49,406 nucleotides of DNA from Alphaproteobacteria bacterium (lineage in GTDB: Bacteria > Pseudomonadota > Alphaproteobacteria > Micropepsales > Micropepsaceae). Within the stretch, counting starts at the first letter, position 1, and each line of letters starts with the position of its first letter. Positions 7,935 to 15,498 of this stretch are shown piece after piece. The stretch lies in contig JAJPIX010000001.1 of NCBI GenBank assembly GCA_021324545.1, positions 1 to 49,406 on the forward strand, in the 5' to 3' direction. The notes below the pieces were generated by a model. That model was not told where the DNA came from. It saw only the letters and a list, made by a program, of their open reading frames with translations, and made no database searches. The translations under genes were made by a program, and so were the position numbers.

Positions 7935-8063
7935 GGCACGCGTCCCACATCAGAAGATGCAAGACTGACCAAAATCAGAGGACATTCGTAGCCGGGGGAA
8001 GTACCTATGCGGCGGCGGCCTGGACCTGCCGGAATACGTAGTCCTACCTATGGGCCCGCCCGA
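7935..8063 (-). promoter_or_regulatory. non-coding patch with repeated TACCTATG / TACGTA motifs
   Basis: This gap between the parC stop and the 64-residue gene codes for nothing I can support. It holds a direct repeat TACCTATG at 8002-8009 and 8045-8052 (43 bases apart, about four helical turns) and a TACGTA at 8035-8040. On the minus strand the elements read TACTTCCCCCGG and TACGTATTCCGG. The pattern resembles paired sites of NarL/FixJ-family response regulators, but this is only a resemblance. Confidence 0.35.
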
Positions 8064-10283
8064 TCAGCCGAATTTCTTGCTCTTGGCCCAGCCGTGCGGA
8101 ACGATGCGGCCGGCCTGGGCGCGCGCGCCCTTCCAGTCCTTCAGCTCGTCGGGGCCGAAATTGCGGCCATTGGCGTCACGCAACCCGTCCTTCCACATGA
8201 ACACTGTTGCATCAGCCAGACCGCCATCCTTGTAGCGTTGCAGGCGAACGCCCTGCCCGCGCGCGAGCTCCGGCACCTCGGACAGCGGGAAAATCAGAAG
8301 TTTGCGGTTCTCCCCAACGACGGCGACACTGTCGCCGGCGACAAACCTTGCAACCGCCGCTTCCGCGCCGGCCTTGACGTTCATCACCTTCTTGCCGGAC
8401 CTGGTCATCGCCACGGCATCGTCTTCGCCGGTGACAAAACCGTGGCCCGTGGTGGCCGCCAGCAGAAGCTTGCGGCCTTCCACATGCGGGAACATTGCAA
8501 CGATGTCCGCCTCAGGCGGTAAATCGATGAACGTGCGGATCGCCTCACCGTTGCCGCGGCCGCCCGGCAGCTTCGCACAATCCAGCGTGAAAAACCGGCC
8601 GTCGGTGGCAAACATCATCAGCTTGTCGGTCGTCTGCGCATGCACCCAGAATTTCCGCCGGTCGCCCTCGCGGTATTTGACGGTGTCGTTCTCCTCCTGG
8701 TGGCCCTTGAAGCTCCGGAGCCAGCCTTTCTCGGAGCAGACGACCGTGATCGGCTCCTTCTCGACAAAGTTCTCGATCGCGGCCGCTTCCTCTGCGATGG
8801 CCGGCGCCAGCGCAAACTGCGTGCGGCGCGCGCCAATTCCGGTCTTGAGCCCGAACTTCGCGTCGATCGCTTTCATTTCGGCAATCAGTTTTTCGCGCAT
8901 GAGCGCCTCGGAGCCGAGAAGCTTCTTCAGCTCCTTCTGTTCCCTTGTCAACGCATCGTGCTCGCGGCGGATTTCCATTTCCTCGAGCTTGCGCAGGGAT
9001 CGCAGCCGCATGTTGAGAATTGCTTCGGCCTGCACGTCGCTGAGCCTGAACGCCTTGATCAGCCGGGGTTTCGGCTCGTCTTCATTGCGGATGATCCTGA
9101 TGACCTTGTCGAGATCGAGATAGACGATCAGGTACCCGTCCAGCACTTCCAGGCGCGCGGCAATCTTCTCGAGCCGGTGCTTCGACCGCCGCTCAAGCAC
9201 GTTGCGGCGATGATTGACGAAGGCCTGCAACGCGTCCTTCAGGCTCATCACGCGCGGAACAAGCCCGCCGTCGAGCACATTCATGTTGAGCGGAATGCGG
9301 GCTTCGAGATCGGTTTGCCGGAACAGCTGTTCCATCAGGATTCGGGCATCGACGGCGCGGTTTTTCGGCGAGAGCACGATTCGGATGTCTTCGGTGCTTT
9401 CGTCATGCACATCATCGAGCAGCGGCAGCTTCTTCTGTTCGATCAGTTCGGCGATCCGCTCAATGAGCCTGGATTTCTGCACCTGGTAGGGAATCTGATC
9501 GACAACGATCTGATAGACGCCGCGGGCGCCTTCTTCCTTCTTCCACCGCGCCCGTACGCGGAACGATCCGCGGCCGGAGCGGTAGGCTTCGGCAATCGTT
9601 GCCGGATCGTCCACGACGATTCCGCCGGTCGGAAAATCGGGACCCTTGATGTATTTCAGGAGCGTTGCATCTCGCGTGTTCGGATTTTCAATCAGCGCGA
9701 TGGTGGCGGCGCAAAGCTCGCCCAGATTGTGCGGCGGGATGTTCGTGGCCATGCCGACTGCAATGCCGCTTGCGCCGTTCGCCAGAAGATTGGGAAAGGC
9801 GGCCGGCAAGACCACCGGTTCGCGATCCGCGCCGTCATAGCTGGGGCGGAAATCGACCGCATCTTCGTCCAGACCTTCGAGCAGCGCTTCCGCGATTTCG
9901 GTCAGCCGTGCCTCGGTGTAGCGATAGGCTGCGGCGCTGTCGCCATCCACATTGCCGAAGTTGCCCTGCCCGTCCACCAGCGGATAGCGGATGGCAAAAT
10001 CCTGCGAGAGGCGAACAAGGGCGTCATAGATCGCCTGATCGCCATGCGGATGGAATGCACCCATCACGTCACCCACGATCTTGGCGCTTTTCTTGAATGC
10101 CCCATTCGCATCGAGCCGCAACAGCCGCATGCCGTAAAGAATGCGGCGATGCACGGGCTTGAGCCCGTCGCGCGCGTCGGGCAGCGCGCGCTGGGTGATC
10201 GTGGAGAGCGCATAGGCGAGATAGCGCTGCGAAAGCGCCTCGGCCAGCGGTTCGGTCAGCACATTGTCTTTGGGTTGGGCCAT
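8064..10283 (-). CDS. parC: DNA topoisomerase IV subunit A
   Basis: ParC is the DNA-cleaving subunit of topoisomerase IV, which unlinks daughter chromosomes after replication; it acts with ParE, absent from this window. The 739-residue length suits ParC rather than the longer GyrA. The N-terminal breakage-reunion domain begins [20 protein letters not shown]; catalytic Tyr122 lies in [11 protein letters not shown]. The C-terminal part (about 500-739) has the degenerate beta-pinwheel blades of ParC and no GyrA box. In the quinolone-determining loop [10 protein letters not shown] the usual serine is Gln83. The start ATG 10283 lies eight bases after the recO stop, so it is the last gene of the lepB-rnc-era-recO-parC series. 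Confidence 0.95.
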   Translation of the reverse strand: MAQPKDNVLTEPLAEALSQRYLAYALSTITQRALPDARDGLKPVHRRILYGMRLLRLDANGAFKKSAKIVGDVMGAFHPHGDQAIYDALVRLSQDFAIRYPLVDGQGNFGNVDGDSAAAYRYTEARLTEIAEALLEGLDEDAVDFRPSYDGADREPVVLPAAFPNLLANGASGIAVGMATNIPPHNLGELCAATIALIENPNTRDATLLKYIKGPDFPTGGIVVDDPATIAEAYRSGRGSFRVRARWKKEEGARGVYQIVVDQIPYQVQKSRLIERIAELIEQKKLPLLDDVHDESTEDIRIVLSPKNRAVDARILMEQLFRQTDLEARIPLNMNVLDGGLVPRVMSLKDALQAFVNHRRNVLERRSKHRLEKIAARLEVLDGYLIVYLDLDKVIRIIRNEDEPKPRLIKAFRLSDVQAEAILNMRLRSLRKLEEMEIRREHDALTREQKELKKLLGSEALMREKLIAEMKAIDAKFGLKTGIGARRTQFALAPAIAEEAAAIENFVEKEPITVVCSEKGWLRSFKGHQEENDTVKYREGDRRKFWVHAQTTDKLMMFATDGRFFTLDCAKLPGGRGNGEAIRTFIDLPPEADIVAMFPHVEGRKLLLAATTGHGFVTGEDDAVAMTRSGKKVMNVKAGAEAAVARFVAGDSVAVVGENRKLLIFPLSEVPELARGQGVRLQRYKDGGLADATVFMWKDGLRDANGRNFGPDELKDWKGARAQAGRIVPHGWAKSKKFG

Positions 10284-10291
10284 GGTTCTTT

Positions 10292-11026
10292 TTACTTCGA
10301 TTCGCGCGCCATCTCATCGAGGCGCAGGCGCGCGGGCGGAAGATCGCGATCATGCGGACGCAACACGCGCTCCTGAAGGAAATGCCCTGTCAGCCGAAGC
10401 CCGGCGGCGATGTCGGCGCGCGAGGGCTTGGCGTTCTGCGAGCCGAGCAGGAACCCCGGCAGCGCAAACAGCCTGTCGCGGTAGGCATGCCCTGCCTGCC
10501 GCGAGACGGCGCGACCTGTTCTCGGACTCACATATAAAAGATCGCCGGTTGCGCCGGTGGAAGCGCATTGCGACAGATCAAGGCCAAATCCCAGCGCTTC
10601 CAGAAGGCCCGCTTCCCACCGCACATAGAGCGGCCCCCAATGTTCCCAGCTTTCGCCCGCCATTGCATCAAGCAGAATCTCCGCCGCCGCAAAGACCGGC
10701 GCATGCGGCTCGCGTTCGGGCAGCGCAAGACTGGCGACGCTTGCAAAGGCGTTCAGGCCGGCGAGCGCTGCGCGATCATCCATCAGCGTGCCGGCGCGGG
10801 ACTTCATGGGCTCCACGGCATAATTGCCGAGATGTTCCGAAAGCCGCGCCCGCCAGTGCACCCGCACCGTGTTTCCGGATTGCAGGACGGCGCGGTTTCT
10901 TCGCGAGCCGCCGCCATGCACAAGGCCAAGATGACGGCCATGCCCCCGCGTCAGCGCTTCGAGAATTGCGCCGCTTTCGCCATGCCGGCGCACCTGAAGC
11001 ACAAGGGCATCATCGGACCAGTCCAC
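10292..11026 (-). CDS. recO: DNA repair protein RecO
   Basis: RecO anneals single strands and, with RecR, loads RecA onto SSB-coated DNA in the RecFOR gap-repair pathway. The 244-residue length and the N-terminal OB-fold opening (DDALVLQVRRHGESGAILEALTRGHGRHLGLVHGG) are typical, as is the helical domain with LLEALGFGLDLSQCASTGA. It starts at GTG 11026, seven bases after an AGGAG site that overlaps the era stop codon. The neighbouring era and rnc genes are the usual alphaproteobacterial partners, so it is almost surely in one transcript with them. Confidence 0.95.
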   Translation of the reverse strand: MDWSDDALVLQVRRHGESGAILEALTRGHGRHLGLVHGGGSRRNRAVLQSGNTVRVHWRARLSEHLGNYAVEPMKSRAGTLMDDRAALAGLNAFASVASLALPEREPHAPVFAAAEILLDAMAGESWEHWGPLYVRWEAGLLEALGFGLDLSQCASTGATGDLLYVSPRTGRAVSRQAGHAYRDRLFALPGFLLGSQNAKPSRADIAAGLRLTGHFLQERVLRPHDRDLPPARLRLDEMARESK

Positions 11027-11029
11027 GCG

Positions 11030-11953
11030 CTACTCCTGCGGAAATTCCAGACCCCATTCGGCGTAGTGTTCTCGGGACTCTGTCCATTTCTCATCCACTT
11101 TCACGAACAGAAACAGGTGCACGCGGCGGCCAAAAAGCTGCTCCATCTCGGCGCGCGCAAGCTCGCCGATCTTCTTGATCGTGGCGCCGCCCTTGCCAAG
11201 CACGATGGCCTTCTGCCCTTCCCGCTGGACATAGATCACCTGATCGATCCTGACGGAACCGTCCTTGCGCTCCTCCCACTTCTCCGTAAGAACCGCGCTG
11301 GCGTAAGGCAACTCGTCATGCAGGCGCAGATAAAGTTTTTCGCGCGTGATTTCGGCGGCGAGCAGGCGCAAGGGAATGTCAGCGGCCTGATCTTCGGGGT
11401 AGAGCCAGGGGCCTTCGGGCATGCGCGCGGCCATCCAATCGGCCACATCGTTTACATGGTCGCCCTTGAGCGCCGAGATCATGAACACCGCGTCGAACGC
11501 GCCTTCAGCGCTCAGCCTGTCCGCGAGCGGCAAGAGCTGTGCACGCGGCAGCGCGTCGATCTTGTTCAGCACCAGCGCAGCCTTGCGGCCGCCGGCCTTC
11601 AGGCCTTCGACAATGGACCAGGTGTCGCGCGCCGCGAGGCCATCGGGATTCTTCGCCATCTCGGCTGCGTCCACGATCAGCACGACAGCATCGGCATCGC
11701 CCGCCCCGGCCCAGGCAGCTTTCACCATGGCGCGGTCCAGCCTGCGCCGCGGCTTGAAAATGCCGGGCGTATCCACGATCACGATCTGCGTGTTGCCGCG
11801 CATTGCCACGCCGCGCACGGGCATGCGCGTGGTCTGCACTTTCGGCGTGACAATGGAGACCTTGCCGCCGACAATTGCGTTGACCAGCGTGGATTTGCCG
11901 GCGTTGGGCGCACCGATCACGGCCGCAAAGCCGCAACGTGTTCCGCCGCTCAT
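11030..11953 (-). CDS. era: GTPase Era
   Basis: Era is an essential GTPase that binds the 3' end of 16S rRNA and helps mature the 30S subunit. The 307-residue protein shows G1 GAPNAGKSTL, G3 DTPGI and G4 NKID, followed by the C-terminal KH RNA-binding domain (VLGKGGATIKKIGELARAE and the LFLFVKVDEKW strand). Its ATG overlaps the rnc stop codon by four bases (ATGA), the classical coupled rnc-era arrangement, which ties Era output to RNase III. Confidence 0.97.
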   Translation of the reverse strand: MSGGTRCGFAAVIGAPNAGKSTLVNAIVGGKVSIVTPKVQTTRMPVRGVAMRGNTQIVIVDTPGIFKPRRRLDRAMVKAAWAGAGDADAVVLIVDAAEMAKNPDGLAARDTWSIVEGLKAGGRKAALVLNKIDALPRAQLLPLADRLSAEGAFDAVFMISALKGDHVNDVADWMAARMPEGPWLYPEDQAADIPLRLLAAEITREKLYLRLHDELPYASAVLTEKWEERKDGSVRIDQVIYVQREGQKAIVLGKGGATIKKIGELARAEMEQLFGRRVHLFLFVKVDEKWTESREHYAEWGLEFPQE

Positions 11954-12612
11954 GCCAAACCCAGGCGCTTCAGCATCGCTTTCGCCGCCGCCTGTTCCGC
12001 CTCGCGCTTTGACGCGCCCGCGCCCAGCGCCGGCTCCTCGCCCGAAACGCTCACCTCGATTTCAAACCGCGGCGCGTGATCCGGGCCTTCCCGCTTTACC
12101 AGGCGGTATTGCGGGGGGCTGCCGCCCTTGCGCGCCTGGGCCCATTCCTGAAGGGCCGTCTTGGGATCGCGCAAGTCGGCGCCGAGCGTGGTGAAGGCGT
12201 CTTTCCAGTAACGCTCGATGAATCCTCGGGCCGCCGCGAAGCCGCCGTCGAGATAAAGCGCGGCAATCACCGCCTCGCAGGCGCCGGCAAGGATCGCCGC
12301 CTTCTGCCGACCGCCGCTTCCCGCTTCGGAGCTGGCCAAAATCAGGTGATTGGCGATGCCGGCCGCTTCCGCTGCCGCCGCGCAGGTTTCGCGCCGCACA
12401 AGCGCATTCAACTTGACGGCCAGCACGCCCTCGGGATCGTCGGGGTAGGCTGCGTACAGCTTTTCCGCAACGATGAGTCCAAGCACCCGGTCGCCCAGGA
12501 ATTCCAGCCGCTCGTTGGATTTCCTCTCGCTGGCGCTGGCATGAGTGAGCGCGCGCGTGAGGAACGCAGGATCGGCGAAACGGTGTCCCAGACGGTTTTC
12601 GAGGTCAGTCAA
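11950..12612 (-). CDS. rnc: ribonuclease III
   Basis: RNase III cleaves double-stranded RNA in rRNA processing and mRNA turnover. The catalytic motif is NERLEFLGDRVLG, with the acidic residues in place; the C-terminal double-stranded RNA-binding domain ends in KREAEQAAAKAMLKRL. Two starts are possible. ATG 12684 would run 80 bases into lepB and add a 24-residue glycine/serine/lysine leader. TTG 12612 overlaps the lepB stop by eight bases (TTGACTGA) and gives a 220-residue protein starting TDLENRLGHRF, the usual family length and opening. I chose TTG; neither has a clear Shine-Dalgarno site, which fits translational coupling to lepB. Confidence 0.93.
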   Translation of the reverse strand: MTDLENRLGHRFADPAFLTRALTHASASERKSNERLEFLGDRVLGLIVAEKLYAAYPDDPEGVLAVKLNALVRRETCAAAAEAAGIANHLILASSEAGSGGRQKAAILAGACEAVIAALYLDGGFAAARGFIERYWKDAFTTLGADLRDPKTALQEWAQARKGGSPPQYRLVKREGPDHAPRFEIEVSVSGEEPALGAGASKREAEQAAAKAMLKRLGLA

Positions 12613-13570
12613 TGACGGTGAAGAGCCGGGTCCAGCGGATTGCTTCCGGCCATTTCCAGACTTCCCAGAGTTCCGCGCTGCCATCGGTCGAGAAAAAGAT
12701 CAGCTCGGCCTTGCCGACAAGATTCTCCGCCGGAACGTAGCCTACATCGGCCCTGCTGTCGTCGGAATTGTCGCGATTGTCGCCCATCATGAAATAATGG
12801 CCGGGAGGCACCGTGTAGACGTCGGTGTTGTCGAGCGGACCATCAGGATCCCGGTCCAGCACGTAGTAGCTCTTGCCGTTCGGCAGCGTCTCGCGATAGC
12901 GCGGCACGTGATGGGGAACGCCGAATTCGTCGGTTTCAACATAGTCGGCCACGCGCACCTTCGGCACCGGCTTGTCGTTGATGTAGAGCTGGCCATTCAG
13001 CACCTGGATATGGTCGCCGGGAAGGCCGATCACGCGCTTGATGTAATCCGTGGAGTCGTCGCTGGGCAGCTTGAATACCACCACGTCGCCGCGCTCGGGC
13101 TCGCCGCCGAAAATCCGGCCGAAAGACGGAAAGATGCTTCCAAACGGCATGGAAAAGCGGCTGTAACCATAGGCAAATTTCTCGACGAACAGGTAATCGC
13201 CGACCAGGAGCGTGTTCTCCATCGAGCCGGAGGGGATGTTGAAGGGCTGGATGAAAATCGTGCGGATAACGAGCGCAATCAGCAGCGCGTAGACGATGGT
13301 CTTGAGCGTTTCGCCCCAGGATTCGCGCCTCTTCGGAGGTTTGGCGGAAATCGGCGCCGCCGCTTGCGGTGGCGGAACCGACGCAGGGGGCTCCTGCGGC
13401 CCGGGCTCCGGTTGCGGCGCCGATTCAGGCTTGTCGTTTTCGCCGCCGATCAATTCATTAAGGATGGCCTCGGGGCTGTCGCCGTCCTGCGCGGGGGCCG
13501 CGCCCGTGTGCGCGCCCGGGGCGGGCGCAGAATCGCGTTCGTCGGTCTCGGTCTTGTCTTGCATGTTCAT
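12605..13570 (-). CDS. lepB: signal peptidase I
   Basis: LepB removes signal peptides from exported preproteins on the outer face of the inner membrane. The 321-residue protein has an unusual acidic/proline/alanine-rich cytosolic leader of about 80 residues, one membrane span (TIVYALLIALVIRTIFI), then box B with the catalytic serine (PSGSMENTLLVGD), box D with the general-base lysine (DYIKRVIGLPGD) and box E (MMGDNRDNSDDSR). The start is ATG 13570 or the nearby ATG 13564. It lies 53 bases after acpS and runs into rnc, so secretion, RNA processing and repair genes share this transcript. Confidence 0.95.
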   Translation of the reverse strand: MNMQDKTETDERDSAPAPGAHTGAAPAQDGDSPEAILNELIGGENDKPESAPQPEPGPQEPPASVPPPQAAAPISAKPPKRRESWGETLKTIVYALLIALVIRTIFIQPFNIPSGSMENTLLVGDYLFVEKFAYGYSRFSMPFGSIFPSFGRIFGGEPERGDVVVFKLPSDDSTDYIKRVIGLPGDHIQVLNGQLYINDKPVPKVRVADYVETDEFGVPHHVPRYRETLPNGKSYYVLDRDPDGPLDNTDVYTVPPGHYFMMGDNRDNSDDSRADVGYVPAENLVGKAELIFFSTDGSAELWEVWKWPEAIRWTRLFTVID

Positions 13571-13623
13571 CCGTGTGGAAAGAGCCGATAGGCGGGCCCC
13601 GCGTCAAGCGCGGCCTGCCCTAA

Positions 13624-14037
13624 TTATGCACGGGGTGGCGGGTTCGCCACAGCCGAGATGATGACGATGGCCTGCGCCAGCGGAAAATCATCGGTTATCG
13701 AAAGATCGATGACGGCGGTGTGACCCGGCGGCGTGATTTCCTGAAGCCGTTTTAATGCGCCACCGGTAAGCTTCATGCTGGGCTTGCCGCCCGGCAGATT
13801 CACCACGCCCATGTCGCGCCAGAATACGCCTTTGCGCAGGCCTGTGCCGAGCGCCTTGGAACAGGCTTCCTTGGCCGCGAAACGCTTGGCGTAGCTGGCG
13901 GCACGCTGGGCCCGCCTGTCGGATTTCGCGCGTTCCACCGGCGTGAAGATGCGGCCGAGAAACCGCTCGCCGAACCGTTCGATGGAGTGTTCCACGCGGC
14001 GGATATCGATCAGATCGGAGCCGATGCCGATGATCAT
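13624..14037 (-). CDS. acpS: holo-[acyl-carrier-protein] synthase
   Basis: AcpS moves 4'-phosphopantetheine from coenzyme A to the serine of acyl carrier protein, activating fatty-acid synthesis. The 137-residue product has the two family signatures: the Mg-binding opening [16 protein letters not shown] and the helix [14 protein letters not shown]. The start is ATG 14037; the only purine-rich site before it, GGATGAGG, is the end of REP-like repeat copy B. It lies between pdxJ and lepB, the common alphaproteobacterial order. Confidence 0.95.
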   Translation of the reverse strand: MIIGIGSDLIDIRRVEHSIERFGERFLGRIFTPVERAKSDRRAQRAASYAKRFAAKEACSKALGTGLRKGVFWRDMGVVNLPGGKPSMKLTGGALKRLQEITPPGHTAVIDLSITDDFPLAQAIVIISAVANPPPRA

Positions 14038-14041
14038 GCGC

Positions 14042-14068
14042 CCTCATCCTTCGGCAGGTTCAGGAGGA
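14042..14068. repeat. REP-like repeat, copy B (single arm)
   Basis: A single arm, CCTCATCC followed by TTCGGCAGGTTCAGGA, in the 49-base gap between pdxJ and acpS. It matches copy A's left arm with two or three differences. On the minus strand its end reads GGATGAGG, four bases before the acpS ATG, in the position of a Shine-Dalgarno site. Confidence 0.75.
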
Positions 14069-14086
14069 AGACGGCATGAATTGTCT

Positions 14087-14839
14087 TCATCGGGTGCTTG
14101 CCGAGCCATGAGAAGCCCTTGCTTCATCCATCAGCTGCCGCATCTGCCGGATGCTCCGCTCCAGGCCCACGAAGATCGCCTCGCCCACCAGGAAATGGCC
14201 GATGTTCAGTTCGCGGATCTCGGGAATGGCGGCGATGGGTTTCACGGTGTCGTAGCTGAGACCATGCCCGGCATGAATTTCAAGGCCGAGCGAAGCGCCA
14301 TAGGCCGCGCCTTCGCGGACGGCTTTCAGATGCTTTTCGCGCTCGGCTCCGCGGGTGTCGCAATAGGCGCCGGTGTGGATTTCCACCACCGGCGCGCCAA
14401 GCGATTTCGCGGCGTCGAACTGTTCCTTCTTCGCTTCGATGAACAGCGAGACGCGGATGTTCGCTTTGCCTAGCCTTGCGACAATCGGCGCCAGGCGGTT
14501 GTGCTGGCCGTGCGCGTCTATGCCGCCTTCGGTCGTGCGCTCCTCGCGCCTTTCGGGAACGATGCAGGCGGCATGCGGCTTGTGCTTCAGCGCAACCGAA
14601 ACCATCTCCTCGGTCGCCGCCATTTCCAGGTTGAGGGGAATTTTCAGCTCGCGTGAAAGCCGCGCGATGTCTTCGTCGGAGATATGCCGCCGGTCTTCGC
14701 GCAGATGCGCGGTGATGCCGTCGGCACCCGCTTGTTCGGCAAGCTTCGCGGCGCGCACCGGATCGGGAAACGCTCCGCCGCGCGCGTTCCTTATCGTCGC
14801 CACATGATCGATATTCACGCCAAGACGAAGGGCGTTCAT
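14087..14839 (-). CDS. pdxJ: pyridoxine 5'-phosphate synthase
   Basis: PdxJ condenses 3-amino-2-oxopropyl phosphate with deoxyxylulose 5-phosphate in the last ring-forming step of DXP-dependent vitamin B6 synthesis. The 250-residue TIM-barrel shows [17 protein letters not shown] at the start, [19 protein letters not shown], the EIHTGAY strand and the C-terminal phosphate loop [16 protein letters not shown]. The start ATG 14839 overlaps the pyrE stop by four bases (ATGA), so the two are coupled. The open frame extends further upstream to 15037, but only within pyrE and without family similarity. Confidence 0.96.
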   Translation of the reverse strand: MNALRLGVNIDHVATIRNARGGAFPDPVRAAKLAEQAGADGITAHLREDRRHISDEDIARLSRELKIPLNLEMAATEEMVSVALKHKPHAACIVPERREERTTEGGIDAHGQHNRLAPIVARLGKANIRVSLFIEAKKEQFDAAKSLGAPVVEIHTGAYCDTRGAEREKHLKAVREGAAYGASLGLEIHAGHGLSYDTVKPIAAIPEIRELNIGHFLVGEAIFVGLERSIRQMRQLMDEARASHGSASTR

Positions 14840-15420
14840 GCCAGCCCCCTGCTCCCCGGCTTCACGGCCTTGGTGTTCTTCAGGTGCGCAGGCAATTTGT
14901 CGGCTTCCCAGGCCGGGAATTTTACCGTCGCCAGCGGCACGAATTTCACGCCGAGCTTCGCCTTGCCGCCGGACCGGTCGATCAGGCAGGCCGCCGCGAC
15001 GGGCTTGCCCCCCGCTGCGCGGATCGCATCCAGACATTCGCGCGAGGAAAGGCCTGTGGTCACGATGTCTTCCACCATCAGCACCGGCTGGTTTTTTTCC
15101 AGATGAAAACCGCGCCGCAACTGGAATTTCCCTTCCTGTCTTTCGACATACATGGCCGGCAATCCCAGCTGCCGCCCCATTTCATAGCCGGGCACGATGC
15201 CGCCCACCGCCGGCGACACGATGGCAGTGAATTTCTGCTTCACCTCTTCCCGAACCTTCGCGGCGAGCGCCTTGCACAGCTTCGCCGTGATCTTCGCATC
15301 CTGGAACACAAGCGCCTTCTGCAGAAAGACGTCGGAATGCAATCCGCTCGACAGAATGAAATGACCGCGCAAGAGTGCGCCGGCTTTCTCGAATTCTTTC
15401 AGAACCTGTTCGGGAGTCAT
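14836..15420 (-). CDS. pyrE: orotate phosphoribosyltransferase
   Basis: PyrE attaches phosphoribosyl pyrophosphate to orotate to give OMP in pyrimidine synthesis. The 194-residue protein carries the PRPP-binding loop [14 protein letters not shown] and the opening [21 protein letters not shown] found in the proteobacterial/thermophilic type. The ATG 15420 is preceded by GATGAGGGC from REP-like copy C, about ten bases away. It lies downstream of rsh and is coupled to pdxJ. Confidence 0.95.
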   Translation of the reverse strand: MTPEQVLKEFEKAGALLRGHFILSSGLHSDVFLQKALVFQDAKITAKLCKALAAKVREEVKQKFTAIVSPAVGGIVPGYEMGRQLGLPAMYVERQEGKFQLRRGFHLEKNQPVLMVEDIVTTGLSSRECLDAIRAAGGKPVAAACLIDRSGGKAKLGVKFVPLATVKFPAWEADKLPAHLKNTKAVKPGSRGLA

Positions 15421-15433
15421 GTTGTTGTCTTGC

Positions 15434-15498
15434 CCTCATCCCTTCGGCTCAGGGCGAGGAAACAGAAATCCTCATGCCGAGCCTGTCGAAGCATGAGG
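15434..15498. repeat. REP-like palindromic repeat, copy C (paired arms), overlapping the rsh 3' end
   Basis: Two inverted arms (about 15434-15460 and 15470-15498) match copies A and B; the second carries GCCGAGCCTGTCGAAGCATG. The second arm encodes the last residues of Rsh, giving the C-terminal peptide PHASTGSA and its TGA stop. The first arm lies upstream of pyrE and supplies the purine run before its ATG. Confidence 0.8.

Noticed and set aside
8640-10376. A 578-codon open frame on the plus strand opposite parC
   Set aside because: It is an antisense shadow of a conserved gene, with histidine/arginine-rich composition and no family features.
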